Made by a program: the position numbers and the translations under genes | Origin: Vreelandella nigrificans | Lineage (GTDB): Bacteria; Pseudomonadota; Gammaproteobacteria; Pseudomonadales; Halomonadaceae | NCBI RefSeq assembly: GCF_002374315.1 | Contig: NZ_NWUX01000001.1 | Span: 558,001 to 622,000, forward strand | Reading direction: 5' to 3' | Length of the DNA: 64,000 nucleotides | Shown: piece after piece, positions 50,902 to 61,668 of the stretch | Layout of the letters: each line of letters starts with the position of its first letter | How positions within the stretch are numbered: the stretch's first letter is position 1 | Notes under the pieces: model-generated | What the model was told of the DNA's origin: nothing | What the model saw: only the letters and a program-made list of their open reading frames with translations | Database searches by the model: none

Positions 50902-52158
50902 CTAACCCAAGTGCAGCAGCATAGTTTCTGGCGCTTCTAAAAAGCCTTTCCAGGCATTGCAGAAGCGCGCGATAGTACCACCATCAATAAAGCGGTGGTC
51001 TCCTGCCCAGGTAATCGTCATGATCGCGCGACGCTGCACTTCCCCCTGCTCATCAAAGCGTGGCAGCCACTGGGTTTTACCAATAGCGACAATTGCGGCT
51101 TCAGGGGCATTGATAATCGGTGCTGCATAGGTACCACCAAGCGCCCCAATATTAGAAATGCTGATCGTGCCGCCTTTGAGATCTGCTTGATCTACACGCC
51201 CCTCCCGAGCGGAGGTGGTTAATCGCCCCACTTCACGGGCAATATCAAGTAACGTCAGTTGCTCAACACCTTTTACATTAGGCACAAGCAGGCCCGCTTT
51301 ACTGTCTACTGCCATCCCAATATTACACTGGGGAAAATAGTGTAGCTCATCCCCTGCTGCATTCAGCTGAGCATTCACAATAGGGGCTTGAGCAACAGCA
51401 AGTGCCATCGCTTTCATAAAAAAGGGCATCAACGTCAAGCGCTCACCCTGAGCTTCTACTAGCGGTTTCAAACGCTCACGTAGTGCTAGCAGCTCTGTGA
51501 CATCAATTTCCTCACCGTAGTGGAAGTGCGGAATAGTGCTTGCCGCTTCGACCATCCGTTTAGCCATCACTGCACGTACACCGCGTAGAGGCTCAACCCT
51601 GGGCGCCAGAGGTTCGCTTCGCATTACAGGCTGTCCGCTGGCATGGCTTACGGGGGTTGCCACTGGCTCCACTTGGTCAAGATGCGCCAATACGTCCTCT
51701 TTTAACACCCGGCCATCTTTACCGCTGCCAGCAATATCGGTTAACTGAAGATCATGCTCGCGCACAAGGCGGCGCACCGCAGGACTAGCAGGCACTTTAT
51801 CTACGGCTACACTAGGTGCAGTTTGTGGAGACGATATTTCGGAAGGCTTGAGCGACGATGGGGCTTGTTCGGTTACATTGGGTGCTTCAGCTATATCGGC
51901 ATCGCTATTCGGCCCAACCTCAGCTTCTATCTGGTAGGCATACAACGGCGCATGTACCTTGGCAATTTGCCCCTGAGGAACGTAAAGCTTAGTGACCACC
52001 CCGGACTCAGGAGCAGTGATTTCAACCAACGCCTTATCGGTCATCACCTCAACGATAGGCTGATCCTCTTCAATGTGGTCGCCTTCAGCAACGCGCCACT
52101 CAACCACTTCACACTCAACGATACCTTCACCGATATCCGGCAGTAAAAAATCACTCAT
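50902..52158 (-). CDS. bkdB: Branched-chain 2-oxoacid dehydrogenase E2 (dihydrolipoyl acyltransferase)
   Basis: This 418-aa E2 has an N-terminal lipoyl domain (1-80) with lipoyl-Lys in EVMTDKALVEI. An Ala/Pro/Ser linker follows, then a peripheral-subunit-binding domain (about 120-160, ASPAVRRLVREHDLQL) and a C-terminal catalytic domain ending with the DHRFIDGGTIARF motif. It passes the acyl group made by E1 to CoA. It lies third in the E1alpha-E1beta-E2 order, with an 17-base gap to E1beta. Confidence 0.92.
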   Translation of the reverse strand: MSDFLLPDIGEGIVECEVVEWRVAEGDHIEEDQPIVEVMTDKALVEITAPESGVVTKLYVPQGQIAKVHAPLYAYQIEAEVGPNSDADIAEAPNVTEQAPSSLKPSEISSPQTAPSVAVDKVPASPAVRRLVREHDLQLTDIAGSGKDGRVLKEDVLAHLDQVEPVATPVSHASGQPVMRSEPLAPRVEPLRGVRAVMAKRMVEAASTIPHFHYGEEIDVTELLALRERLKPLVEAQGERLTLMPFFMKAMALAVAQAPIVNAQLNAAGDELHYFPQCNIGMAVDSKAGLLVPNVKGVEQLTLLDIAREVGRLTTSAREGRVDQADLKGGTISISNIGALGGTYAAPIINAPEAAIVAIGKTQWLPRFDEQGEVQRRAIMTITWAGDHRFIDGGTIARFCNAWKGFLEAPETMLLHLG

Positions 52159-52175
52159 GGCTGTTCTCCCTGGCG

Positions 52176-53153
52176 CTAAAAGTTCACGCTTTCGCGAATC
52201 GCTTCAAAAATTTTCAGATGATCGGGCAGATACTCTTTTTCCAGCACTAATGGGAAAGGGGTATCTAGCCCGGTTACCCGACTAATCGGCGATTCCAGAT
52301 AGAGAAAACAGCGCTCTTGAATTGTCGCTGCGATTTCACCGGCAAAGCCACCAGTTAACGGAGCTTCATGGCTAACAATCAGACGTCCGGTTTTAAACAC
52401 TGACTCAGCCACTGTATCCGCATCCCATGGCAGCAACGTGCGCAAATCAATAACTTCGCAAGCAATGCCCTGCTCTTCGGCAAGCTCAGCAGCTTTGCCA
52501 ATAACTTCCATTTGTGCGCCCCAGCCTACCAGGGTGATATCGCTGCCCTCTTTGATGACCTCAGCCTCGCCAATCGGCAGTTGATAGTCCTCCTCAGGGA
52601 CATCGCCTACTGCCGCACGGTAGAGCCGTTTAGGCTCAAGATAAAGCACCGGATCTGGATCACGAATGGCCGCCAGGAGCAGACCCTTGGCTTGATAAGG
52701 GCTACGGGGTACGACAACTTTCAAGCCCGGGGTATGGGTGAAATAAGCTTCTGGTGACTGAGAGTGATAGAGGCCACCTGCAATTCCACCGCCATAGGGC
52801 GTACGAATAGTTAAACCACCTACGTTAAACAAATCACCTGAGCGATAGCGGAATTTGGCTGTCTCATTAACGATTTGGTCAAAGGCAGGGAAGATGTAAT
52901 CGGCAAACTGAATTTCAGCAACCGGTACCGAACCCTGTGCTGCCAAGCCGTTGGCAAAGCCGATTATTCCTTGCTCTACCAACGGAGTATTGAAGCAACG
53001 TGCCTTGCCGTATTTTTCCTGTAAATGGCTGGTAGCGCGAAATACACCACCAAACACACCCACGTCTTCACCGAAACAGATGACTTTGTCATCTTCGGCC
53101 ATGGCGATATCGAGAGCATTATTAATCGCCTGTAGCATATTCATAGTAGGCAT
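52176..53153 (-). CDS. bkdA2: Branched-chain 2-oxoacid dehydrogenase E1 beta subunit
   Basis: The 325-aa protein starts at [10 protein letters not shown], with GGGAG eight bases upstream and one base after the E1alpha stop. It has a transketolase pyrimidine domain ([15 protein letters not shown]) and a C-terminal domain ([19 protein letters not shown]). With E1alpha it decarboxylates the 2-oxoacids of Val, Leu and Ile using thiamine diphosphate. The sequence favours branched-chain over pyruvate specificity. Confidence 0.92.
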   Translation of the reverse strand: MPTMNMLQAINNALDIAMAEDDKVICFGEDVGVFGGVFRATSHLQEKYGKARCFNTPLVEQGIIGFANGLAAQGSVPVAEIQFADYIFPAFDQIVNETAKFRYRSGDLFNVGGLTIRTPYGGGIAGGLYHSQSPEAYFTHTPGLKVVVPRSPYQAKGLLLAAIRDPDPVLYLEPKRLYRAAVGDVPEEDYQLPIGEAEVIKEGSDITLVGWGAQMEVIGKAAELAEEQGIACEVIDLRTLLPWDADTVAESVFKTGRLIVSHEAPLTGGFAGEIAATIQERCFLYLESPISRVTGLDTPFPLVLEKEYLPDHLKIFEAIRESVNF

Positions 53154-53154
53154 C

Positions 53155-54360
53155 TTACGCTCCCCCCTGAGAGTGGTTGGCCGAATCAACATCCAGGTCG
53201 AGAGACTTAGCACCTTTTGGGTACGCATCTGGATAGCGTCGAATATGACGCTTGAGCTGATCTAGCTGACGCTGCAAAGCAGGGGTAACATCAGCGTAGA
53301 CATCGCTAATTAGCGAGTCTAGTGGCGGAGAGGAGCGTTTTTCTGCTCGCTTCATCGTGTCAAGAACCTCTCGACGCAAAGTTTCTTGCTGGCTGGCTTC
53401 TTCCTCGTCACTCCACCAGCCCTTTTTCACCAACCACTTTTGTAAGCGCAGTAGCGGATCCTTCGCTCGCCACACCTCTTCCTCATCCTTCGAGCGATAG
53501 CCGGAGGGGTCATCTGATGAAGAGTGAGCAGCGAGTCGATAGGACATCGCTTCGATCAGTACGGGCTGATTCTGCTCTACAGCAATTTTGCGGGCTTGTG
53601 TCGTGGCCTCAAATACCGCTAACGCGTCATTGCCATCGACCCGAATGACGTGCATATGGTAGCCAAATGCTCTCGGCGCAATACCATCTGCAGCAAACTG
53701 CTCAGTGGAGGGAGTTGAAATGGCATAGCCATTGTTGCGGCAGAAAAAAATCACCGGTACTTGATGAACGGAGGCCATATTCAGAGCGGCATGAAAATCC
53801 CCTTCTGAGGCAGCACCTTCGCCAAAAAATGTCAGCGTACAGTGCCCATCACCTGCCAACTTTTGACCATATGCGTAGCCTGTAGCTTGGGGGATCTGGG
53901 TCGCAAGAGGGGATGAAATGGTCATGTAATGCAGTTTGCGCGAACCATAGTGGATCGGCATTTGACGGCCTTTACCATAATCCAGCTCATTACCGAAAAG
54001 CTGGTTCATGAACTCGTCGATGGAGAAGCCACGGTACATCAAGGCGCCCTGCTCACGGTATTGCGCCATAATCATGTCCGCGTCATCTAACGCTGCAGCC
54101 GCCCCAACGACCGCAGCCTCTTCGCCGGTGCACTGCATGTAAAAACTGAGCCGCCCCTGGCGCTGGGCAGCCATCATTCGCTCATCGAGGATGCGAGTTG
54201 CCAGCATGGCCTGATAGAGCCGTCTAGCATGATCACGTTCTAACGCTGGCTCACTAGCACCTTGGTAAAGCTCGCCCTCTGGATTGAGCAAGCAAAAAGT
54301 ATCTATTGAAAACTCGTCGCCGGTCATAAAGCGCGGCTGATGTACGTACTCGGTCATCAT
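53155..54360 (-). CDS. bkdA1: Branched-chain 2-oxoacid dehydrogenase E1 alpha subunit
   Basis: This 401-aa thiamine-diphosphate enzyme subunit carries the TPP motif [18 protein letters not shown] followed by NNGYAIS. The loop [17 protein letters not shown] (about residue 290) corresponds to the phosphorylation loop of mitochondrial E1alpha and keeps Ser at the modified places. It is the first gene of the operon; AAGGAT precedes two adjacent ATG. No E3 gene follows, so a shared lipoamide dehydrogenase from elsewhere must complete the complex. Confidence 0.93.
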   Translation of the reverse strand: MMTEYVHQPRFMTGDEFSIDTFCLLNPEGELYQGASEPALERDHARRLYQAMLATRILDERMMAAQRQGRLSFYMQCTGEEAAVVGAAAALDDADMIMAQYREQGALMYRGFSIDEFMNQLFGNELDYGKGRQMPIHYGSRKLHYMTISSPLATQIPQATGYAYGQKLAGDGHCTLTFFGEGAASEGDFHAALNMASVHQVPVIFFCRNNGYAISTPSTEQFAADGIAPRAFGYHMHVIRVDGNDALAVFEATTQARKIAVEQNQPVLIEAMSYRLAAHSSSDDPSGYRSKDEEEVWRAKDPLLRLQKWLVKKGWWSDEEEASQQETLRREVLDTMKRAEKRSSPPLDSLISDVYADVTPALQRQLDQLKRHIRRYPDAYPKGAKSLDLDVDSANHSQGGA

Positions 54361-54490
54361 TATTATCCTTGTATTGCCCCTTTTGAGGGCAGTGTTGTCG
54401 GTGTTGACCTTTTATGCCAGTGGATTTATCTGACAGGGATCAACGCAACACAAGGACATTAACTCAGCGGGCTACTTTAGGGGATACAAC

Positions 54491-55261
54491 TTAAGACGCA
54501 GAAAGGCGCGAGTAGAGCTTTTTTTGATAAAAATCGAAGATGCTATCAACCGTCAAAGCAAGCAGTGCAATCAGCAAAGCTCCTTGGACCACATAGGCCA
54601 TATTACCATTCACAATACCAGCGATAATCGGATCGCCTAAATTGCTGGCTCCTACGGTTGCCCCCAAAGCGGCAGTGGCGATATTAATCGTCACTGATGT
54701 GCGTATACCCGCTAATATCACCGGAGCCGCCAACGGCAGTTCGACACTGCGAAGTACCTGCCAAGAAGTCATCCCCATAGCCCGTGCCGACTGCTTGATA
54801 TCCGCATCGACACCCTGAAGACCTGCCAATGTATTGCGCACAATAGGTAATAGTCCATACAGTATGAGTGCCACAATAATTGGCAGTGTGCCAAAACCCA
54901 GCGTGGGCACTGCCAGCGCCAACACTGCAACTGGAGGAAACGTTTGTCCTAGCGAAGCCAACTGCCCGACAAGAGGTAAAAAATCACGACCACGCCGGCG
55001 GGTAACCGCTATACCAGCAAGCACACCCACAATAATTGTGCACAGAGCTGCGATGCCCACAACCAACACATGGCGCCCCAGCAGCGTATAAAAATCTGCC
55101 CGATGGTAGATTACCTGACGCGCGTCAGGCTCCAACCAACGAAATAGCCCTTCCAGATAAGGTATCCCAACCAGAGTGACCAGCAGTAACACCCCCCAAA
55201 CAAGGGGCAATACACGCGCTTGGTTAGCACTAAGCGTGTCAGTGTAGCGGTTAATATGCAT
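54491..55261 (-). CDS. yehW: Osmolyte ABC transporter permease YehW
   Basis: The 256-aa protein starts at MHINRYTD; a TTG four codons upstream (55273) is an alternative. The six-helix OpuBB-type permease has the EAA loop IKQSARAMGMTSWQVLRSVE. It is fourth in osmF-yehY-yehX-yehW, the E. coli gene order. The E. coli system is osmotically induced with low betaine affinity. Confidence 0.9.
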   Translation of the reverse strand: MHINRYTDTLSANQARVLPLVWGVLLLVTLVGIPYLEGLFRWLEPDARQVIYHRADFYTLLGRHVLVVGIAALCTIIVGVLAGIAVTRRRGRDFLPLVGQLASLGQTFPPVAVLALAVPTLGFGTLPIIVALILYGLLPIVRNTLAGLQGVDADIKQSARAMGMTSWQVLRSVELPLAAPVILAGIRTSVTINIATAALGATVGASNLGDPIIAGIVNGNMAYVVQGALLIALLALTVDSIFDFYQKKLYSRLSAS

Positions 55262-56219
55262 CCCGAGCGCCAACCTTATCGAGTTGAGCCTCTTTGACTA
55301 TCTTCCTTAGTGACAGCTCGCCAATTGGCATATCTTGCTGGTCTACAACGGTAAGCCGGTCGCAATGATCGCGCAACATCATTGAAAGCGCCTGGCGGAG
55401 CGAAAACTCAGCAGGAATACGCGACTGTGCTGGAAGCGTCTGTCCCAGCGATGCCATATGGTCTCTTACTCGGGTCAATGCGGCTTGTTTAAGCCCCCTT
55501 TCCAGGCCGCCCAACAAAGAGTCTACAAAAGGATCAGCAGGGTGCTGCAAAAGTGCCAACGGAGTTCCTTGCTGCACAATGCGACCACTACGCATCACTA
55601 CCAAATGGTCAGCAAGCTTCAACGCTTCATCCATATCATGAGTAACAAAAACAACTGTTTTATTTAGACGCGCTTGAAGCTTTGCCAATTCGTCTTGGAG
55701 ATTTTCGCGTGTAATGGGGTCTAGCGCCCCAAAAGGTTCGTCCATCAACAGGATGTCAGGATCCGCTGCCAGAGCGCGCGCAACCCCCACCCGCTGTGCC
55801 TGACCACCCGACAGCTGATGGGGATATTTATGGGCAAACTCTTCCACTGGCAAACCCAATAAATTCATTAACTCTTCTACCCGGGCCAACACAGTTTCAC
55901 GGGGCCACTTTAAAAGCCTGGGCACCAAGCCAATATTACGTGCCACCGTCCAATGAGGAAAAAGTCCTGTACTCTGAATCACATAGCCAATGCGGCGACG
56001 TAACTTCACAGGGTTGTAACTTTGGATATTCTGACCATCAACCAGGATATCCCCTGCACTATGTTCAATGAGACGGTTAATCATGCGCAGAGTGGTAGAT
56101 TTACCACAACCAGATGTGCCAACCAGCGCACAAAACTTCCCTTTTGCAACACGCAGCGATATGTCATCAACAGCTGCTTCATCACCAAAAAATTTTGACA
56201 CGTGGGCAAGTTCGATCAT
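55251..56219 (-). CDS. yehX: Osmolyte ABC transporter ATPase YehX
   Basis: The 322-aa protein starts at MIELAHVSKF, with GGAGG upstream; the frame continues far upstream inside yehY but that part is not coding. Walker A GTSGCGKSTTLRMINRL, signature LSGGQAQRVGVARA and Walker B ILLMDEPFGALDP are followed by a CBS-like tail (about 245-320) as in OpuA/ProV ATPases. It energises permeases YehY and YehW. Confidence 0.93.
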   Translation of the reverse strand: MIELAHVSKFFGDEAAVDDISLRVAKGKFCALVGTSGCGKSTTLRMINRLIEHSAGDILVDGQNIQSYNPVKLRRRIGYVIQSTGLFPHWTVARNIGLVPRLLKWPRETVLARVEELMNLLGLPVEEFAHKYPHQLSGGQAQRVGVARALAADPDILLMDEPFGALDPITRENLQDELAKLQARLNKTVVFVTHDMDEALKLADHLVVMRSGRIVQQGTPLALLQHPADPFVDSLLGGLERGLKQAALTRVRDHMASLGQTLPAQSRIPAEFSLRQALSMMLRDHCDRLTVVDQQDMPIGELSLRKIVKEAQLDKVGARDAY

Positions 56220-56221
56220 TA

Positions 56222-57415
56222 CTATCCTCCGGGGCGTAGCGCTTTGGCCAACGCGCCCAACCCGGCATCCACAATCAGCGCCAGTAATAAAATAGGCAGT
56301 GCGCCTAGAAGCACCATATCCATTGCCGCCTGGCCTAGCCCCTGAAAAATAAAAGTGCCAAGCCCACCGGCGCCAATTAATGCCGCCACGGCGGTCAAGC
56401 CCACTGCTTGTACAGTGGTAATGCGTACTCCCTCTAGTACTACAGGCAGCGCTAACGGAAAGCGGACATGCCAAAAACGCTGACTGCTACGCATCCCCAT
56501 CGCCTTGGCCGCTTCTAAGGTATCGACACTGACTTCCTCCAAAGCAATATAAGTATTGCGGACCATAGGTAGTAAGCTGTAGGCAATAAGGGCAATTAAC
56601 GCGGGCGTTGTCCCAATACCACTAACACCCAACTTTGCTAGCAGCGGCACATTTGCGGCTAGCCATGCTAACGGGGCCAGTAGCAGGCCAAATAATGCAA
56701 GGCTCGGAATGGTTTGCAGAAAATTGAGCAGGGCAAATGACACGCGCTGTAGTTTGGCATAGCGACGCATCATTATCGCCAGTAACAACCCTACTACAAC
56801 ACTCACGCCTACAGCAGTGCTTACTAAACGAAGGTGCTGTAAGGTAGCACGCCAAAACTGCTGCTCACGAACTTGAAACTCCTGCACTAACGCCAAACTC
56901 TGCAACCAAAAAGTGGCGCATATCCCCCACACCACGCCCACGCAGCTCAACAGTAGTGTGGTGGAAAGACGAGTTAAACCCAGCCTAATGCGTAGCTCTA
57001 CCAAACAGAGCAACAGGATAAACAGCAGTGACCAGGTAGCAGCACCAATGCTTAAACGGGATTGGGGAAGCGCAGGATCCACCAACCACTGGCTAGCGAC
57101 CATCAAGCCGAATGGCATAAGCAATAACACAATCATCACTAGTGTCAGCATTGCTCGATAGTTAGTTCGGCTGGGGAATAAGGCTAGCCCACTCATTGCA
57201 CTTATTAGCAGCGATATGAGCAACGCCCCAGGCAACCCTATAGCATCCAACATACCGTAAGAGGTACCTGGCACAATCCGATTAGGGGCAACGCTGACCG
57301 GGTTTAACAGCCATATTACTGCTAACATCACTAAGCCTAAACTCAGCAGTACTACATTGGGGTGCCATGCACGCTGGTTCAGCTTAACGGTGGGCAGCGC
57401 ATCAGTAAGCGACAT
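56222..57415 (-). CDS. yehY: Osmolyte ABC transporter permease YehY (long form)
   Basis: This 397-aa permease has four or five extra N-terminal helices (1-170) before the OpuBB-type core, exactly the long form of YehY (385 aa in E. coli). The EAA loop is TLEAAKAMGMRSSQRFWHVR. It starts three bases after the osmF tandem stop (TAA TGA) and ends three bases before yehX. Confidence 0.92.
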   Translation of the reverse strand: MSLTDALPTVKLNQRAWHPNVVLLSLGLVMLAVIWLLNPVSVAPNRIVPGTSYGMLDAIGLPGALLISLLISAMSGLALFPSRTNYRAMLTLVMIVLLLMPFGLMVASQWLVDPALPQSRLSIGAATWSLLFILLLCLVELRIRLGLTRLSTTLLLSCVGVVWGICATFWLQSLALVQEFQVREQQFWRATLQHLRLVSTAVGVSVVVGLLLAIMMRRYAKLQRVSFALLNFLQTIPSLALFGLLLAPLAWLAANVPLLAKLGVSGIGTTPALIALIAYSLLPMVRNTYIALEEVSVDTLEAAKAMGMRSSQRFWHVRFPLALPVVLEGVRITTVQAVGLTAVAALIGAGGLGTFIFQGLGQAAMDMVLLGALPILLLALIVDAGLGALAKALRPGG

Positions 57416-57418
57416 TCA

Positions 57419-58330
57419 TTAGTCATCCAAGCTATCAAGATAGTCACGTGCCACCTGGTCAGGCGATAAACCGTTAACCGCTACGTCCGCATTCAAAGCT
57501 TGCAGTGTGACTAAATCCAGTGTCGCAAACACTTCGTTAAGCAGAAGCTCAATACGTGGGTGCGTTTCCAAAACACTGGCACGTACAACCGGGGCTGGCT
57601 GATACACCGGCTGCACGCCTTTGGAGTCTTCTAACACCACTAGGCCAAGCGCTCTTAACCCGCCATCAGTGCCATAAGTCATTGCGGCATTGACACCGCT
57701 AGTTTGCTGAGCAGCAGCGCGCATAGTAGCTGCCGTATTACCTCCAGATAACACTAGTAACTGATCGTTGCTTAGCTCGAACCCATAGGCTTTCTGGAAG
57801 GCGGGAAGCGCTTGGGCAGACTCAACAAATTCAGCGCTGGCAGCGAACTTAAACGCCCCCCCCTGGGCCAAATATTCTGTGAGGTCGTCAAGGGTACTCA
57901 AATCATGGGCTACAGCGACATCCTCACGGATACTCATCGCCCACGTATTATTGGCACTGGCGGGTTGCAGCCACACAAGCCCCTGCTCAGCATCACGTGC
58001 TTTCACCGTTTTGTAAGCATCATCAGCGTCATTCCAAACGAGGCTGTCGGCCATATCAAAAAAAAACGCGCCGTTACCGGTATATTCTGGATAAAGGTCT
58101 ATCTCACCAGCTTTAAGGGCACTACGTACAACGCTAGTCCCCCCTAACTGCAAACGATCTTCAGTGGCAATACCATTGCGCTCAAGAGTCTGAATAATCA
58201 GCTCCCCAAGCACTGAACCTTCTGTGTCAATTTTAGATGACACGACAACGGGGGCATCGGCATTTGCCGTCGAGCAAACAGCGGCCGATAGAGCAAAAGC
58301 AACGATCACAGGACGGGTAGCAAAGCGCAT
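57419..58330 (-). CDS. osmF: Osmolyte-binding periplasmic protein OsmF (YehZ)
   Basis: This 303-aa exported protein has a signal peptide to about residue 25 (STANADA). The OpuAC-type binding domain starts VVVSSKIDTEGSVLGELIIQ, with DLYPEYTGNGAFFF and NNTWAMSIRED. Aromatic residues (Tyr, Trp) suitable for a quaternary ammonium pocket are present. It is the first gene of a four-gene operon. A TATACT box upstream suggests sigma-S or sigma-70 control, in line with osmotic induction of the E. coli counterpart. Confidence 0.93.
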   Translation of the reverse strand: MRFATRPVIVAFALSAAVCSTANADAPVVVSSKIDTEGSVLGELIIQTLERNGIATEDRLQLGGTSVVRSALKAGEIDLYPEYTGNGAFFFDMADSLVWNDADDAYKTVKARDAEQGLVWLQPASANNTWAMSIREDVAVAHDLSTLDDLTEYLAQGGAFKFAASAEFVESAQALPAFQKAYGFELSNDQLLVLSGGNTAATMRAAAQQTSGVNAAMTYGTDGGLRALGLVVLEDSKGVQPVYQPAPVVRASVLETHPRIELLLNEVFATLDLVTLQALNADVAVNGLSPDQVARDYLDSLDD

Positions 58331-58368
58331 TGTCGTTATCCTTTTTAATAGCGTGTTTCGGTCACTTA

Positions 58369-58374
58369 AGTATA
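58369..58374 (-). promoter_or_regulatory. Likely -10 box of the osmF operon
   Basis: TATACT on the minus strand, within TTTTATACTTAAG, lies about 39 bases ahead of the osmF start. It resembles a sigma-S -10 (CTATACT). No clear -35 is visible, which also fits sigma-S, as E. coli osmF is sigma-S dependent. Confidence 0.45.
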
Positions 58375-58394
58375 AAAGCCATCTGCGTTAAACT

Positions 58395-58418
58395 CAGACG
58401 CCGCGTTTGCGGCGTCTG
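58395..58418 (-). terminator. Hairpin after cysS
   Basis: CAGACGCCGC and GCGGCGTCTG form a perfect 10-bp stem around a 4-nt loop, 12 bases after the cysS stop on the minus strand. It is followed by AGTTTAAC, a weak U run. Confidence 0.65.
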
Positions 58419-58429
58419 AACATTCCTTT

Positions 58430-59821
58430 TTACTGAGGCGCCTCAATGACCCACGTGGTTCCTTCCCGGGAATCCTTCAAAATAATCCCCATACTGGCCA
58501 ACTGATCTCGAATGGCATCCGCTTGAGCAAAATCTTTGTTTGCCTTCGCTTCATGGCGCTGAGCTATTTTGGCTTCTATCTCTGCGTCGCTTAGTGCTAT
58601 CTGCTGCTGGGCGCCCTTTAGAAAAGTCTGAGGTACTTGCTGCAGCAACCCCAACACACCTGCCAAACGCTTTAACTCACCCGCCAAAAGAGGCGCCTTT
58701 TCCGGCGTTTCACTCTTCGCACGGTTAAGGTCACGGGCTAAATCAAACAACACCGCCAATCCTTCAGGTGTATTAAAGTCATCATCCATAGCTGCTGTGA
58801 AGCGCGTAGAATAGCTCTCTAGTCCGCTACCATGATCGTTGCTCACCACGCCATCCAGCGCTGTATAGAAGCGTGTGAGCGACTTACGCGCTTCATGCAG
58901 CGAATCTACTGAATAATTAATCGCGCTACGGTAGTGGCTAGCAACTAACAGGTATCGCACGACCTCAGGATCATGCTCGACCAACACGTCACGAATCGTG
59001 AAAAAGTTGCCCAAGGATTTCGACATCTTCTCCTGATTAACCCGCACTGCACCAGCATGCATCCAGGTGTTAACGTAGGTTTTGCCGGTAGCAGCTTCAG
59101 ACTGGGCAATCTCATTTTCATGGTGAGGAAAGGTCAAATCCGGCCCACCACCATGAATATCGAAGGTATCACCCAAACAGCAGGTCGACATCGCTGAACA
59201 CTCAATGTGCCAGCCTGGGCGCCCGTCTCCCCACGGCGAAGGCCAGTGTGCCTCCGTGGGCTTAGCTGCTTTCCATAGCACAAAGTCCAGCGGGTCCTCT
59301 TTATGAACATCAACTTCTACCCGTGCACCAGAGCGCATATCATCTAACTGGCGATTATTCAGTTTTCCGTAATCAGTGAATTTACGCACCCGATAATAAA
59401 CATCACCATTGGCGGCTGGATAAGCAAAACCTTTTTCAACCAGCGTTTCGATCATAGCGATGATATCGCCAATATGCCCCGTTGCACGGGGCTCATTGCT
59501 CGGCGGTAATACATTGAGTCGCGCTTCATCCTCATGCATCGCATCGATCATGCGCTCAGTCAATACATCAATCGTTTCACCGTTTTCTTCGGCACGCTTT
59601 AAAATTTTATCGTCAATATCGGTAATATTGCGCACATAGGTGACGTCATAACCACGATGCCGTAAGTAACGTGTAATCACATCGAAGGCCACCATGACCC
59701 GCGCGTGACCAAGGTGGCAGTAGTCATACACCGTCATACCACAGACATACATGCTTACTTTACCCGTGACGATTGGGATAAACGGTTCTTTGCGGCGTGT
59801 CAGCGTATTGTAAATCTGCAT
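58430..59821 (-). CDS. cysS: Cysteine-tRNA ligase
   Basis: This 463-aa class I synthetase has the HIGH-like HLGHARVMV, zinc-site residues around [10 protein letters not shown] and the second Cys in WHIECSAMS, and the KMSKSLGNF loop. It charges tRNA-Cys. It lies 11 bases after glnS on the same strand and is likely co-transcribed with it. Confidence 0.97.
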   Translation of the reverse strand: MQIYNTLTRRKEPFIPIVTGKVSMYVCGMTVYDYCHLGHARVMVAFDVITRYLRHRGYDVTYVRNITDIDDKILKRAEENGETIDVLTERMIDAMHEDEARLNVLPPSNEPRATGHIGDIIAMIETLVEKGFAYPAANGDVYYRVRKFTDYGKLNNRQLDDMRSGARVEVDVHKEDPLDFVLWKAAKPTEAHWPSPWGDGRPGWHIECSAMSTCCLGDTFDIHGGGPDLTFPHHENEIAQSEAATGKTYVNTWMHAGAVRVNQEKMSKSLGNFFTIRDVLVEHDPEVVRYLLVASHYRSAINYSVDSLHEARKSLTRFYTALDGVVSNDHGSGLESYSTRFTAAMDDDFNTPEGLAVLFDLARDLNRAKSETPEKAPLLAGELKRLAGVLGLLQQVPQTFLKGAQQQIALSDAEIEAKIAQRHEAKANKDFAQADAIRDQLASMGIILKDSREGTTWVIEAPQ

Positions 59822-59832
59822 ATGACTATTCC

Positions 59833-61512
59833 TTAACCCTTCTGTTTGATTTTCGCCCAGCTATCTTTCAACCCTACTGTTCGGTTAAATACCGGCTGCC
59901 CTGGTTTAGAGGCGTGACGGTCAGCACAGAAATAGCCCATACGCTCGAACTGGAAGCGATCTTCAGGCGCTGCATTGGCCAAGCTTGGCTCGCCAATAGC
60001 TTGACACACCATCAGGGAGTCGGGGTTAAGATGCTCTAAGAAGTCGACGTCTTTATCGCGGTCAGGCTGCTCAACCATGAATAAATTGTCATACAGGCGC
60101 ACTTCCATGGGTACACCGTGGGCAGCGCTTACCCAGTGAATCACCCCTTTCACTTTGCGGCCCTCTGGGTTTTTCCCCAAAGTATCGAAGTCTACCGAGC
60201 AGTGTAGTTCGGTCACCTCTCCGGCTGCGTTTTTTACCACATCATCGCAACGGATAACGTAGCTATTGCGCAAACGTACTTCCTTCCCAGGCGCTAGGCG
60301 GAAGAATTTTTTGGGTGCATCCTCCATAAAGTCATCTTGGTCGATATAGAGCTCACGGCCAAAAGGAACCTTCCGCATTGGCATGTCGTCACGCGCAGGG
60401 TGGCCGGGCACGTCATATACTTCTTGATGCTCTTCAGGAACGTTGGTCAGCACCACTTTTAGCGGTTTTAACACGCACATTGCTCGGGGCGCGCTGTCTT
60501 CAAGATCCGAACGAATCGCATGAGTCAACATCGCTATATCGACCAAGCCACCATCAGCACGGGTCACGCCAATCATTTCGCAGAATTTACGAATAGAGGC
60601 CGGTGTGTAGCCACGACGACGCATACCCGAAATAGTCGGCATACGTGGATCATCCCAACCATCGACAATCTGCTCGTCAACCAGCAACTTTAGTTTGCGT
60701 TTGGAAGTCAGCGTGTAGTCGAGGTTAAGACGTGCAAATTCAATTTGGCGTGGCTTTGTCGGCACCGGAAGATTATTTAAGAACCACTCATAAAGCGGGC
60801 GGTGATCTTCAAATTCCAATGTACAGATCGAATGAGTAATGCCTTCGATGGCATCCGACTGACCATGGGTAAAATCATAAGAGGGGTAGATTTTCCACTT
60901 ATCGCCAGTTTGATGATGGTGCGCGTGACGGACGCGATAAAGAATCGGGTCGCGAAGATTGATATTAGGCGATGCCATATCAATTTTAGCGCGCAGTACT
61001 TTCCCACCCTCAGCAAACTCTCCAGTACGCATGCGCTCAAATAGGTCGAGGTTCTCGTCCACGCTGCGTTCACGGTAGGGGCTAGGCTTGCCAGGAGCGG
61101 TTAAGGTGCCGCGATATTCACGGATTTCATCTGGCGATAAGTCATCAACGTACGCCTTTCCCTCCCGAATTAAATGCTGTGCCCAGATGTATAGCTGGTC
61201 GAAGTAATCAGATGCAAAGCGTACCGGGCCGGCCCACTGAAAACCCAACCAGCTAACGTCTTCTTTGATCGCATCAATATACGCCTGCTCTTCTTTTGCC
61301 GGGTTGGTATCGTCAAAACGTAAATGACATTCGCCACCCAACTGTTTCGCTAATCCGAAGTTTAGGCAGATCGACTTAGCATGGCCGATATGCAGAAAGC
61401 CATTGGGCTCAGGAGGAAAGCGCGTGACAATTTTACTGACCTGGCCGCCCTCAATTTCGTCGCGTACTTGGTTGCGAATGAAGTTCGGCGCTGGGGTGGT
61501 CTCGTTGGTCAT
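59833..61512 (-). CDS. glnS: Glutamine-tRNA ligase
   Basis: This 559-aa class I synthetase has [20 protein letters not shown] (HIGH), the [10 protein letters not shown] loop (KMSKS equivalent) and a C-terminal anticodon-binding barrel with [14 protein letters not shown] and [11 protein letters not shown] segments. GAGG precedes the start. It is the first gene of glnS-cysS and is divergent from ppiB. Confidence 0.97.
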   Translation of the reverse strand: MTNETTPAPNFIRNQVRDEIEGGQVSKIVTRFPPEPNGFLHIGHAKSICLNFGLAKQLGGECHLRFDDTNPAKEEQAYIDAIKEDVSWLGFQWAGPVRFASDYFDQLYIWAQHLIREGKAYVDDLSPDEIREYRGTLTAPGKPSPYRERSVDENLDLFERMRTGEFAEGGKVLRAKIDMASPNINLRDPILYRVRHAHHHQTGDKWKIYPSYDFTHGQSDAIEGITHSICTLEFEDHRPLYEWFLNNLPVPTKPRQIEFARLNLDYTLTSKRKLKLLVDEQIVDGWDDPRMPTISGMRRRGYTPASIRKFCEMIGVTRADGGLVDIAMLTHAIRSDLEDSAPRAMCVLKPLKVVLTNVPEEHQEVYDVPGHPARDDMPMRKVPFGRELYIDQDDFMEDAPKKFFRLAPGKEVRLRNSYVIRCDDVVKNAAGEVTELHCSVDFDTLGKNPEGRKVKGVIHWVSAAHGVPMEVRLYDNLFMVEQPDRDKDVDFLEHLNPDSLMVCQAIGEPSLANAAPEDRFQFERMGYFCADRHASKPGQPVFNRTVGLKDSWAKIKQKG

Positions 61513-61668
61513 GGTGGTGTTGATAACCTCATAGTGGATGGCATGCCAGACATTCGCTGCCTAAGCTGACAGGGTTAGCGCTTCGCGGCGCCAAGCAAAA
61601 CCGCTATTATAACGTGACGCCGATGCACAGCGCCAAGGCGAACGCCTTTATTGAACAGGAATTTATCT

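Noticed and set aside
53155..54360. Pyruvate dehydrogenase or acetoin dehydrogenase instead of branched-chain oxoacid dehydrogenase
   Set aside because: The separate alpha/beta E1 layout alone does not decide, but the E1alpha N-terminal extension and E2 style resemble Bkd proteins, and no acetoin genes are nearby. Some doubt remains about the exact substrate.
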